NCBI GenBank assembly: GCA_026390935.1
Contig: JAPLEZ010000036.1
Span: forward strand, 4,946-54,071
Source: Bacteroidota bacterium
GTDB lineage: Bacteria > Bacteroidota > Bacteroidia > Flavobacteriales_C > GCA-002722245
Reading direction: 5' to 3'
DNA: 49,126 nucleotides
Notes under the pieces: model-generated
What the model was told of the DNA's origin: nothing
Database searches by the model: none
What the model saw: only the letters and a program-made list of their open reading frames with translations
Part shown: positions 24,521 to 33,374 of the stretch, piece after piece
How the letters are laid out: each line of letters starts with the position of its first letter
Position numbering within the stretch: position 1 is the first letter of the stretch
Position numbers and translations under genes: made by a program

Positions 24521-25339
24521 GTGGCAGAAGAAATTTATTTCACAGACGTTAAGCTGATCAATCAGACCATTCTTAATAAATATAATATTGATTTTTCAGG
24601 AATGGCTTCAACTTCTTACCGTAGAAGACTTTTGAAGGCCATGAATGCAAATGCTGTTGATACAGTTGCTGCTCTGGTTGGAAAATTGGAAAGTAACGAA
24701 GCTTTTTTCAAGCGATTTTGTTGCGATATGATTGTTGATTCCACCGAACTTTTTAGAGATCCTTCATTTTGGAGAAAAATAAAGGAAGAGGTTTTCCCTC
24801 GTTATGTTTCACAAGCAAGCATACGCATATGGTTGGTGGGATGCGCCAGTGGAGAGGAGTTAATTTCGTTATGTATCGCTTTGAAGGAAATGGGTTTGTT
24901 GAATAAATCGAAAATTCTTACCACCGAAATAAACGACTCTGGTTTTAATAAGGTGAAAAATGCCATTTATCCAATCAAGAACATGGAAATTTCGCTGAGT
25001 AATTATGAGCGTTTTGAAGGAAAGGGAAAGCTTAACGATTATTACAAGGAAGAAAATGGAACAGCTGTTTTTGATAAAAGTTTACTAAGTACTGTAACGT
25101 TTAAGCCCAATCATTTTGGTAAAGAAGAAGTGGGATCATCTTTTGACATTGTTTTTTGTCGCAATAATTTTATTTACACGAATTCAGCACTGCAGGACTC
25201 TGCGTTGAATATTATACAGAAGAGTTTATTTAAAGGCGGGTTTTTAGCAATTGGAATCAAAGAAGATATATCCAATTCCATGGACTATTCAAATTTTCAG
25301 GTAGTTTCCCAAGAAGAAAAGATTTTTATTAAAAAGTAG
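24521..25339 (+). CDS. Divergent CheR-like methyltransferase
   Basis: 272 residues from a GTG start. It aligns along its whole length with the CheR at 46362-47180. The CheR N-terminal helical domain is followed by DSTELFRDPSFW, the SAM loop GCASGEELISL, TTEINDS and FCRNNFIYT. Substitutions relative to the paralogue include Asp136 to Glu in the adenosine-binding position and VLIYF to NFIYT. SAM binding is plausible but activity may be altered. It is linked to two exported proteins rather than to chemotaxis genes, so its substrate is unclear. Confidence 0.85.
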   Translation: MAEEIYFTDVKLINQTILNKYNIDFSGMASTSYRRRLLKAMNANAVDTVAALVGKLESNEAFFKRFCCDMIVDSTELFRDPSFWRKIKEEVFPRYVSQASIRIWLVGCASGEELISLCIALKEMGLLNKSKILTTEINDSGFNKVKNAIYPIKNMEISLSNYERFEGKGKLNDYYKEENGTAVFDKSLLSTVTFKPNHFGKEEVGSSFDIVFCRNNFIYTNSALQDSALNIIQKSLFKGGFLAIGIKEDISNSMDYSNFQVVSQEEKIFIKK

Positions 25340-25400
25340 AGCAGTAATGCTTGTTAATATTGAATTGATGTGTATCAATTTATGTCTTTTTTCGATCTGG

Positions 25401-25472
25401 TATATACGCATGATTGCGTCTTAAAAAAGCAACAGAAAAATTTCTTTTTTAAGACACAATCATGCGTATATA
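25401..25472. repeat. 29-bp inverted repeat (CGCATGATTGCGTCTT family) between convergent genes
   Basis: Arms 25401-25429 and 25444-25472 with one mismatch and a 14-nt loop, lying between the converging CheR-like and receiver genes. The arms end in A6/T6 tracts, so the structure could terminate transcription from both sides. A relative of the right half occurs at 46190-46225. Confidence 0.8.
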
Positions 25473-25491
25473 TTGGTGGATGTTTTGCGAG

Positions 25492-25532
25492 GTAGAGCCG
25501 CAATGCTTGCTGCTAACAGCAAATAGTGAAAA
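25492..25532. repeat. Single-arm remnant of the GTAGAGCCGCAATGCTTGC family
   Basis: GGTAGAGCCGCAATGCTTGC followed by a diverged end. It matches the left arm of the palindromes at 42357 and 44613 but lacks a right arm. Confidence 0.6.
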
Positions 25533-25565
25533 GATCATATTTAAAGATGCAATCAGGTGTCTCTA

Positions 25566-25949
25566 CTATGCAAACGCTTTTACGATTTTCTTTTGAAGGA
25601 CTTTAATTGCGTCACGATCTTTAATTACATAGTCGTTTGCGCCTCCGTCCAGCAATTCATCGGCTGTAGTAAGGCTTTCTTGCCCGCTTAACATAATTAC
25701 TTTACAGTTTGGGGAGATTACCTTGATCTTTTGCAAGGCTTCCATACCATTCATGGCATTGGGATTTTCTTTATCAAGATAATAATCAAGAACAATCAAA
25801 TCAGGAATCGATCCAATTTCATTTAAAGCCTCTTCAGCTGTGGAGAATCCTTTAACTTCATAAGTATCGTTTTCTGATAAATTATCAGTTAATACATCTA
25901 GAAAGAATGCATCGTCTTCTACTACAAATATTTTTTTCAAATTCCCCAT
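25566..25949 (-). CDS. Stand-alone CheY-like receiver protein
   Basis: 127 residues, one receiver domain. Acidic pocket EDD (11-13), phospho-acceptor Asp55 (VLDYYLDK), Ser in MLSGQE and the conserved Lys in YVIKDRD. No output domain. It ends the hybrid-kinase operon and is a natural acceptor for the two HPt domains encoded upstream. Gap of 58 nt from the preceding kinase. Confidence 0.92.
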   Translation of the reverse strand: MGNLKKIFVVEDDAFFLDVLTDNLSENDTYEVKGFSTAEEALNEIGSIPDLIVLDYYLDKENPNAMNGMEALQKIKVISPNCKVIMLSGQESLTTADELLDGGANDYVIKDRDAIKVLQKKIVKAFA

Positions 25950-26007
25950 GGTATCGCTTTTTAGTCTAGATTATTACTCGAATTTAAACGTATTGTTACC
26001 TAAAATC

Positions 26008-28392
26008 CTATTTTTTGATAAGATATTCTAATTCTGCACATGCTTTTTTACATATTATTTCCATTGAATTAATCATTTTAGGGATTTCATCAATATTACT
26101 TTCTGCTGCTGCACTCAGCTCAATTTGTCGGGCTAAGTCGCTTAATTGCTGTAATCCCATGTACATCATTTTGGGTTTTAAGGAGTGCGCTAGGGTTTTT
26201 AAAGCCGCAAAATTTTTCTCTTTTAATAAGGCACTTAGTGTTTCCAATTCCTTTGGTGTTTCTTTTAAAAATAGGTTTACCATTTTTTCTAGGCGCTCTT
26301 TTTTCCCTTTTGTGAATTGAATTACGAAAGGTGCGTCAACTACTTCATAAGCGATTGCTGGTGCAATATTTTGATTCACTTCAATGTTTTCTTTTTGAGC
26401 ATCGCTAGTGTGTGATTGAGTTAAATCAAGTATTTTTTTATAGAGAATTTGTTCGTCAAATGGTTTTGATATAAAGTCATTCATTCCGTTTGCCAAACAT
26501 GTTTCTTTTTCTTTGACAGAAGCATGTGCTGTCATTGCTAAAATAGGGGTATTCAATTTCAGTTCATTTCTAATGATTTTTGTAGCAGTGTGCCCATCCA
26601 TTTCTGGCATTTGAATGTCCATGAGTATGAGATCGTAATGCTGTTTTTTCACCATATCCACGGCGATTTTTCCGTTTTCAGCAATATCTATATCTATTGG
26701 AGTATCCCAAAGTGAAATAGTGTCAATGGCTACCAAACGATTGAATTCATTGTCTTCTACCAGCAATAATTTTAGGTGTTTATTTTTATGCTTATTTTGT
26801 AAAGTTGGTGTGGTCTGATTAATTGAATTTTCGCTCGTGTTTTCGAAACTGATGATGAAGGAAAATTCGGATCCAACACCAACTTCGCTTTTTAGTTGAA
26901 TGAAGGAACCAAAGAGTTCTACTAATTTTTTGGCAATAGCTAATCCTAGTCCGGTGCCACTTTGACTCCTGGTATAAAAGTCGGTGCCTTGAACAAAGGG
27001 ATTAAAAATGGAAGCTTGCTTCTCCAATGGAATGCCAATGCCTGTATCCTTTACACTAAATTTGATGGTGATTAATCCAGCCATTTCACCCAATAGTTCG
27101 GTACACAAGGTGATTTCCCCTTTTTCGCTGTACTTTATTGCGTTTGAAATCAGGTTTAATAAAATTTGATTGAGTCGGATTGCATCACCATTAATATTGC
27201 TTTGAATTCGATCATCAAACTGAAGATTTAATTTCAGTTTTTTTTCTTCAGCAATGGGAGAAAGGGATTGACAAGAAGATTTGAGCACCTCATGCAAGTT
27301 AAATGGCATGTTGATCAATTCTAATTTGCCAGCTTCTATTTTTGAGAAATCTAGAATTTCGTTGATGATATTTAATAAATTATTTGAATTTAAATGAATG
27401 GTTTTTACGTATTCTTTTTGTTTGTTGTTTAGTTCGCCACTTTTACCTAGCAGGTTGGAAAGTCCTATGATGGCGTTCATTGGTGTTCTGATCTCATGAC
27501 TCATATTGGCCAAAAAGGAATCTCTTAATTTTACCGATTGGTCAGCCAGTTCTTTTTGTTTGCTGAGCTCAATGTTTTTAATTTTTATGTTTTCTAACTG
27601 TCGGAATTCTGTGATGTCATGAGCGGTAGCATATAAAATTCCTGTTTTAGTATCAGGACTTGCCGACCACATTAACAAAACGTAAGAACCATCTTTACAG
27701 GAATATCTGTTGGTGAAATTAATGGTGTGCACTCCTTGCGCTAGTTTTTCTACTTCTTTTAAAGTGTTTGCAAGGTCATCGGGATGTATGAATTCAAAAA
27801 ATGGTTTGCTTAAAAGTTCCTCTTCACTATAACCAAGGACACGTGTGAAGGTGGAGTTTATTTTCGTGAAGTAGCCATTGGTGTTTGCTAAACACATGAA
27901 GTGTATGGAAAGATTAAAAAAGTTTTGTAATTCTTTCTTTGATTCTTCAGTTTCAATCAGAAGTTCTTTTTGTTGCGCATTTTGATCCGAAATAATTTTT
28001 TCGTTAGTGGAAAGCTTGTGATTTATTCTTGTGGTATAATCCAAATTTTGCCGCAATTCTTCCTGACTTGAATTCAATTCTTCGTTCAAAGTTTGTAATT
28101 CAAAAGTTCTTTCATCAATCAGTTTTTCTAGCGATGTATTGAATTGCTCAACTTTAACACGATGGTAACCTGCAATTGCGGCCAGCAAACCCAGGAAAAT
28201 TGGCGCTGTATCAATAATGTAGTGCAGCGGAGTGAGCGCATGTACTTTTACAATGGAGGAAAGTGCTGTTGGTAATTCAAGTCGGTAAATATCAATAACG
28301 ATAGCAATAACAGGAAAACTCAAGCCAAACAACACACCATAAATGGCATACCATAATGCATAGTTTTTTATATTGAAATTTTTGTTGGTCAC
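26008..28392 (-). CDS. Hybrid histidine kinase: 2 TM-PAS-HisKA-HATPase-REC-HPt
   Basis: 794 residues. Two membrane helices (about 13-33 and 55-77) precede a coiled coil (85-155). A PAS domain (155-275) has FTRVLGYSEEELLSKPF and FIHPDD. HisKA carries SHEIRTPMN (His299) and is followed by a HATPase domain with DTGIGI and GTGLGLAI. The receiver contains LMDIQMPEMDG, and an HPt domain carries AHSLKPKM (His736). Complete phosphorelay in one chain. It is paralogous to the other two kinases of the operon and lies 7 nt after the 719-residue kinase gene. Confidence 0.93.
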   Translation of the reverse strand: MTNKNFNIKNYALWYAIYGVLFGLSFPVIAIVIDIYRLELPTALSSIVKVHALTPLHYIIDTAPIFLGLLAAIAGYHRVKVEQFNTSLEKLIDERTFELQTLNEELNSSQEELRQNLDYTTRINHKLSTNEKIISDQNAQQKELLIETEESKKELQNFFNLSIHFMCLANTNGYFTKINSTFTRVLGYSEEELLSKPFFEFIHPDDLANTLKEVEKLAQGVHTINFTNRYSCKDGSYVLLMWSASPDTKTGILYATAHDITEFRQLENIKIKNIELSKQKELADQSVKLRDSFLANMSHEIRTPMNAIIGLSNLLGKSGELNNKQKEYVKTIHLNSNNLLNIINEILDFSKIEAGKLELINMPFNLHEVLKSSCQSLSPIAEEKKLKLNLQFDDRIQSNINGDAIRLNQILLNLISNAIKYSEKGEITLCTELLGEMAGLITIKFSVKDTGIGIPLEKQASIFNPFVQGTDFYTRSQSGTGLGLAIAKKLVELFGSFIQLKSEVGVGSEFSFIISFENTSENSINQTTPTLQNKHKNKHLKLLLVEDNEFNRLVAIDTISLWDTPIDIDIAENGKIAVDMVKKQHYDLILMDIQMPEMDGHTATKIIRNELKLNTPILAMTAHASVKEKETCLANGMNDFISKPFDEQILYKKILDLTQSHTSDAQKENIEVNQNIAPAIAYEVVDAPFVIQFTKGKKERLEKMVNLFLKETPKELETLSALLKEKNFAALKTLAHSLKPKMMYMGLQQLSDLARQIELSAAAESNIDEIPKMINSMEIICKKACAELEYLIKK

Positions 28393-28399
28393 GCCTTCC

Positions 28400-30559
28400 T
28401 TATTTTATTAATTTTTTGAATATTTCGTAAGATTGCGGCACCTTGATTTCTAACTGTGAAATGCAATTTTCAATTTTCGTTAAGTTGAGTTCATCAACAG
28501 ATAGTTCTTCTATTTGTGCCGAAATGGTTTTGAAATCAGGCATTCCCATTATTTCAAATTTTGGTTTTATGCTGTGTGCCAATGTTTTTAATGAATTCAT
28601 CTGTTTGTTTTCAAAATGAGTTCGCAATAATGAAATTTCGTTTGGCGTATCTTTTAAAAACATTTTCACCATTTTGTTGATTCTCTCTTGATTTCCTTTT
28701 GTGAAATTGATAATTATGGAGGTGTCTACCGGAGATTCCAATGGAATTTTTTTATGTGTGACCTTTTCAATTTTCTCCAGCAAATTATTGATATCAAAGG
28801 GCTTTGTAACATACTCGTTCATGCCATTTTCAAAGCAGGTTTCAATTTCTTTTGAAGATGCATGTGCCGTCATTGCAATAATTGGTGTGGATATTTGCAA
28901 TACTTCCCTAATGGTTTTGGTGGCGGTATGGCCATCCATTTCGGGCATTTGAATGTCCATTAATATAAGGTCGTATGTTTTTACTTTTAATTTTTGAATG
29001 GCGATCAACCCGTTGTCGGCAACATCAATTTCAATTTTTTCACTTGCGTCTTTCAAAGTATCCACTGCCACTAATTGATTGAATGCATTGTCTTCCACTA
29101 AAAGAATGCTGAGATTATTTAAACGCGAATTGTTTGATTTTTTTGTTGTAGGAATTATTTCCAGTTCTTGAGGAAGGTCAAATGCCAAATCAAAGTAAAA
29201 TTCTGAGCCTTTATTGAGTTCGCTTTTTATATCGATAGTTCCCTTTTGCAATTCAATAATTTTTTTCACGATGGCTAATCCTAAGCCAGTTCCACCGTAT
29301 TTTCGAGTGGTTTCATTGGTAGCTTGCGTAAAAGAATCAAAAATGCTTTTTTGTTTTTCAATCGGTATGCCTATGCCGGTATCTTTTACCGAAAAGCGAA
29401 TGCGTAAATTTGATGTGCTAAGATCTATTAGCTGAGCACTAAGAATTATTTCTCCTTTTGCTGTAAATTTTGCCGCGTTTGACACTAAATTAGTCAATAC
29501 CTGGTTGAGCTTTACAGAATCCCCTTGTATGAAGTCGGGGATGTTTGAGTCAACATAAGTGGTGAACAAAACACCTTTTTCCTTAATTGGCATACAAAGC
29601 GCTTCATAAATGTATTGTATGCTTTCTCGGATGTCGAACGCACGGTTTTCAAAATCAATTTTACCTGCTTCAATTTTGGAATAATCCAAAATATCGTTGA
29701 TGATGCCCAACAGGTTTTTTGAATTGATATTGATTGATTTTATGTATTCGTTTTGTTTGTCGGTTAAATTTTGTGATTTGGTTAAAAGGTTAGATAAACC
29801 AACAATAGCGTTCATTGGTGTGCGAATTTCGTGACTCATATTGGCCAAAAATTCCTCCTTCATTTTGGAGGAATGTTCGGCAACTTCTTTGGCTTTGATG
29901 TGTTTTTCGTTTTCAACTTGTGCTGTAATGTCCGTAATGAATACGGAAATTAACTGTTCATTTGTGTAAGTGGAGGTTATCTTGTTAAGATTAAGGATGA
30001 TTTGCCTATTCTCCTTGTTAAGGAGGATTTCTTTTTGAATTGAAAATGAAGTAAGTTCCTTGTTGTGGTAGAAATTTTCTAATTCGCTTACAATAGTTTG
30101 ATGTAGAATATTATCAATAAAAATTTGAAATTTGTTTTCACCTTTGTAATCAAAAAATAGTAAAGCTGCATTGTTGTGCTTTATTATTATTCTTTTGAGC
30201 GGATTAACGATAAAAAATGGGGAGTATAGCGAGTTGAATATTTCATCCAACGCATTAATGCTAAATGCATTTTGTTGCAGTTCTTCCGCAAGAATATTCA
30301 AACTCATACATATAACATCGAGTTCATCCTGCTTTTCAGAAATGGTTAATGGTTCAGGAAAAACACCATGACTAATGTTAGCAGCATAGTCTATGATGAG
30401 GTCTATTTTTTCTTTGTTTCTCGCATGTGTTTCAAGATATAATTCAAGTTCCTTTAAGACGCCTTCGATTGAATTGTCCAATACCTTTTCCGACTGAAAT
30501 TCATCAAAATTCAAGCCGTTAACTAATGAAGCAATCTCTTTTATTGTGGTATTCATCAA
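28400..30559 (-). CDS. Soluble hybrid histidine kinase: PAS-HisKA-HATPase-REC-HPt
   Basis: 719 residues, no membrane helix. The N-terminal about 100 residues are helical and of unknown type, followed by a PAS-like domain (100-210). HisKA has SHEIRTPMN (His243), then HATPase (DTGIGI, GTGLGLAI), a receiver (LMDIQMPEMDG) and an HPt with AHSIKPKF (His662). Close in sequence to its neighbours in the kinase core, different in the sensor part. It follows the STAS-like gene by 16 nt. A cytoplasmic signal is expected. Confidence 0.93.
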   Translation of the reverse strand: MMNTTIKEIASLVNGLNFDEFQSEKVLDNSIEGVLKELELYLETHARNKEKIDLIIDYAANISHGVFPEPLTISEKQDELDVICMSLNILAEELQQNAFSINALDEIFNSLYSPFFIVNPLKRIIIKHNNAALLFFDYKGENKFQIFIDNILHQTIVSELENFYHNKELTSFSIQKEILLNKENRQIILNLNKITSTYTNEQLISVFITDITAQVENEKHIKAKEVAEHSSKMKEEFLANMSHEIRTPMNAIVGLSNLLTKSQNLTDKQNEYIKSININSKNLLGIINDILDYSKIEAGKIDFENRAFDIRESIQYIYEALCMPIKEKGVLFTTYVDSNIPDFIQGDSVKLNQVLTNLVSNAAKFTAKGEIILSAQLIDLSTSNLRIRFSVKDTGIGIPIEKQKSIFDSFTQATNETTRKYGGTGLGLAIVKKIIELQKGTIDIKSELNKGSEFYFDLAFDLPQELEIIPTTKKSNNSRLNNLSILLVEDNAFNQLVAVDTLKDASEKIEIDVADNGLIAIQKLKVKTYDLILMDIQMPEMDGHTATKTIREVLQISTPIIAMTAHASSKEIETCFENGMNEYVTKPFDINNLLEKIEKVTHKKIPLESPVDTSIIINFTKGNQERINKMVKMFLKDTPNEISLLRTHFENKQMNSLKTLAHSIKPKFEIMGMPDFKTISAQIEELSVDELNLTKIENCISQLEIKVPQSYEIFKKLIK

Positions 30560-30575
30560 GGGACTTATTTTAAAA

Positions 30576-30959
30576 TTATTTGCTTTGCTCTTTTAATTCC
30601 TTTAACCATGCAACCGCATCTTCTTTACTTTTAAAAGCTTTAAAAGGGATTTTTGGGCTTTTCAGTGAAATGAAAATATTAACAATGAATTTTGTTATTT
30701 GAGAATTTACAACAGCGGCAGAGGCTAAAAGAAAATCTTGTCCATGCACGTCAGCATAATCTCTCCCTTCTTTTGTGTATTCTTTTAAATTATTAAAGTG
30801 TGCGCACCAAAATTGGCTTTTCCCGCCAGAAATTTCATGCCGTAATTGTACGATTTCTTTTGCCTTTTCTAAGTCGACGGAAGTTGGTTTTTTAAACTCA
30901 GAAAATAGAATATCATCTTCAAAATAGTATAGTATGTAATCGTTTTCAATTTTTTTCAT
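30576..30959 (-). CDS. Small STAS/SpoIIAA-like protein
   Basis: 127 residues. The start YILYYFEDDILFSEFKKP, a helix with KAKEIVQLRHEI, the strand SQFWCAHFNN, and a final KAFKSKEDAVAWLKEL helix follow the order of STAS-like DUFs found next to kinases in Bacteroidota. No phosphorylatable Ser signature of anti-sigma antagonists can be asserted. It sits between the synthase (9 nt) and the soluble hybrid kinase (16 nt), so a regulatory partner role is likely. Confidence 0.65.
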   Translation of the reverse strand: MKKIENDYILYYFEDDILFSEFKKPTSVDLEKAKEIVQLRHEISGGKSQFWCAHFNNLKEYTKEGRDYADVHGQDFLLASAAVVNSQITKFIVNIFISLKSPKIPFKAFKSKEDAVAWLKELKEQSK

Positions 30960-30968
30960 AAGTCAATT

Positions 30969-33371
30969 TTATACGTTAGAAAAGGATTCAATTAATTCAA
31001 GATTATAAGTGTCATCAACTTTTATAAATGCGAATGTATTTACAGGTTGAGCTAGATATTTTTGTTTTTCAAAATCTGCTGAAAATCCTAGATAAACATC
31101 TTTTTTGCGTAAATCATTTCCCCTTTTTACTGTTTGATATACGGCTTGTTGGTAAATATGATGTGAGTCGGAATAACTATAATCCAATCCCATGATTAAT
31201 GGGCTATAATGATTTTCACCAACATAACTCCAAATGGCACAGGCAGCTTTTTTTTCACCTTTAATACGAAGTTCAATAAACTCGTAATCACTATGCTTAG
31301 ACAGTATCGATGTGATTTTTTTTGGATATTTAAAAAAGTTAAAACTGAAATTATGGTCTTTTATATTGGAGAATAAATGAAAGTAGTGATTTGCTTCTTC
31401 TTCATTTATTGTTTTTTTTATTTCTATTTCAAATTGATCTTCGTATCTCAAGGCGTACTGTCTAATGTTTTTTCTCTTCCTTGAAGATTCTATCATGGAC
31501 AAGAGTTCGTCTGAGGAATTCCAAAACGGATTTCTGATTTTATTTGAATTTGGCATTCTCAGTTTCGCATAACCTTCGTTTTCGAGGATGCCATTTATGG
31601 CACTATTGTCTTCATAGTCTCGGAAAACAACAACTGTAGCGTTTATTTCTTTTTTAATTTCTTCTACATATTTAAGTAATACATCTATAGCTTCTTTCCA
31701 TTGAGGATGGTTTGTATCAAGAAATAAGAAATTTCCTTCTGAGAACATCGAACCCTGCGCTAAAGTTTTTGAGCAGAGATAGTAGGGGTTGGTTTTTCTT
31801 ATTTCTTCAATTTTTTTTGATACGTTTTCTAATGCAAGCATATCGTCTTTATACAGCGCTCCTGTGAAAAAAGTTGTACATACTACATTCCCTTTTTTAT
31901 CTTTTATAATTGGGTAATGAAAGCTCCAATTGTTTTCAGGTTCTTCATTTTCTGAAAATATTTCTTCCATACATTTTAAACCTGAATGAGATACGTTTCC
32001 ACGATCTTTCATCATCGAATCCCACAGATCTTGATTTATTTCTTGTATACTTTTGTATTTTTCCAGTACCAGTGAGCTTTGGCGCGTTTCAGTAATTGAA
32101 GCGTTAGTATATTCGATTTTAAATTTTTTATAAACCCTTTCCATTTGATCATTTTCCTCTTCCACTGCCTTAGGAAAGTGGAAAGCTATTGCATCAGCAA
32201 GTAAATTAATGTCACTTTTTGTATTATGTCTGGTTAAGGTAAAACGCAAACCTGATCTGTCGTTTGGAACAACTGGGAATGTTGCAGTGTTAACATAAAT
32301 ACCTTCGTTTAAAATTCGTTTCACAAGATTGGTAGTTACTTTTATTTGCCCACCACCAATAAAGTAAATTGGCGAATCAGGAGATGAAATGTTAGTTAAA
32401 TTTTTTTCTTTAATTCTTTTGTTCATGTGACCCATCAAGTCTTTTAATTCGTGCTGGTATTGATAGATCTCATTTGACAAATGAATTTTTGCTGATGCTA
32501 GAGCTGCGCCTACGTTGGCTGGAGATAGAGGATGTGTGTAGGTGAGTATGCCACCATAAATATCATTTTTCCTGTAGGTTTCATGATTTGCGAAAATTGC
32601 TGTTCCTCCAACGCAACCAAATCCTTTAGCCAATGTCGATATCAGCACGATTCTATCACTAACACCCATTTTGTCAAAGATGTAGCCAGCACCATTTGTT
32701 CCGTCCCAGCCCATGCCATGTGCATCATCAAAATACAAATGTAGTTTTGGGTGTTTATTCATTAAGGCTTTTAACTTTTCGGTATCTGGTAAATCGCCAT
32801 ACATAGAGTATACACCATCTGCCATATACCAAATTCGATTGTATTTATTTGCATTCTCAGCAATAAGTTTATCCAATCCTTCATAGTCAGAATGTCTCAC
32901 CATTTGAACTTCGGTTCCTTGAAGCTTCGTGTTTTTACAAGGATATTGAACGCTGTAATGTACTTGTTGATCCAAAATGATCATGTCGTCGGGTTTTATC
33001 AGATTTCCAATAACGGAAAGATGAGCATTTGAGGTAGATGTAAAACATATAGCTTTGTGTCCTTTAAAAATTTGTGAAATATGCTCTTCTAATTCTTGAA
33101 TATAGGTTGGGCGAATAAATACCCTCGACATAGATAATTGCGAACCAAATTTTCTGAGCATTTCAATAGCTCCTTCAATAATTTTAGGATGTTTTTCTAA
33201 ACCTAAGTAACCGCAAGTACCAAAATTAATGAGTTCTTTTCCTTTGATTTTGAATTTTGTTCCGTCAAATTCTTGTTCTTCAGAATTGATATGCATAATA
33301 CCTTTGTCTTTGGCTGATTGCCAGATATTATCTATTATGTCATTGTTGTTGCTGTGAATTATCCGTGCCAT
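30969..33371 (-). CDS. Alpha-oxoamine synthase fused to GNAT-like acyltransferase domain
   Basis: 800 residues. Residues about 20-400 form a PLP-dependent alpha-oxoamine synthase (AONS/KBL/serine palmitoyltransferase type): His138 over the ring (LDQQVHYS), YSMYGD, DDAHGMG (Asp216, His218) and the PLP lysine Lys249 in STLAKGFGCVGG. Residues about 430-800 form a second domain resembling BioF2-like GNAT acyltransferases. The family condenses an amino acid with an acyl-CoA. It starts 3 nt after the six-TM hybrid kinase gene. By analogy with CqsA/LqsA it may make a signal molecule, or an unusual sphingoid or amino-ketone lipid; which one cannot be told from sequence. Confidence 0.9.
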   Translation of the reverse strand: MARIIHSNNNDIIDNIWQSAKDKGIMHINSEEQEFDGTKFKIKGKELINFGTCGYLGLEKHPKIIEGAIEMLRKFGSQLSMSRVFIRPTYIQELEEHISQIFKGHKAICFTSTSNAHLSVIGNLIKPDDMIILDQQVHYSVQYPCKNTKLQGTEVQMVRHSDYEGLDKLIAENANKYNRIWYMADGVYSMYGDLPDTEKLKALMNKHPKLHLYFDDAHGMGWDGTNGAGYIFDKMGVSDRIVLISTLAKGFGCVGGTAIFANHETYRKNDIYGGILTYTHPLSPANVGAALASAKIHLSNEIYQYQHELKDLMGHMNKRIKEKNLTNISSPDSPIYFIGGGQIKVTTNLVKRILNEGIYVNTATFPVVPNDRSGLRFTLTRHNTKSDINLLADAIAFHFPKAVEEENDQMERVYKKFKIEYTNASITETRQSSLVLEKYKSIQEINQDLWDSMMKDRGNVSHSGLKCMEEIFSENEEPENNWSFHYPIIKDKKGNVVCTTFFTGALYKDDMLALENVSKKIEEIRKTNPYYLCSKTLAQGSMFSEGNFLFLDTNHPQWKEAIDVLLKYVEEIKKEINATVVVFRDYEDNSAINGILENEGYAKLRMPNSNKIRNPFWNSSDELLSMIESSRKRKNIRQYALRYEDQFEIEIKKTINEEEANHYFHLFSNIKDHNFSFNFFKYPKKITSILSKHSDYEFIELRIKGEKKAACAIWSYVGENHYSPLIMGLDYSYSDSHHIYQQAVYQTVKRGNDLRKKDVYLGFSADFEKQKYLAQPVNTFAFIKVDDTYNLELIESFSNV

Positions 33372-33374
33372 TTC

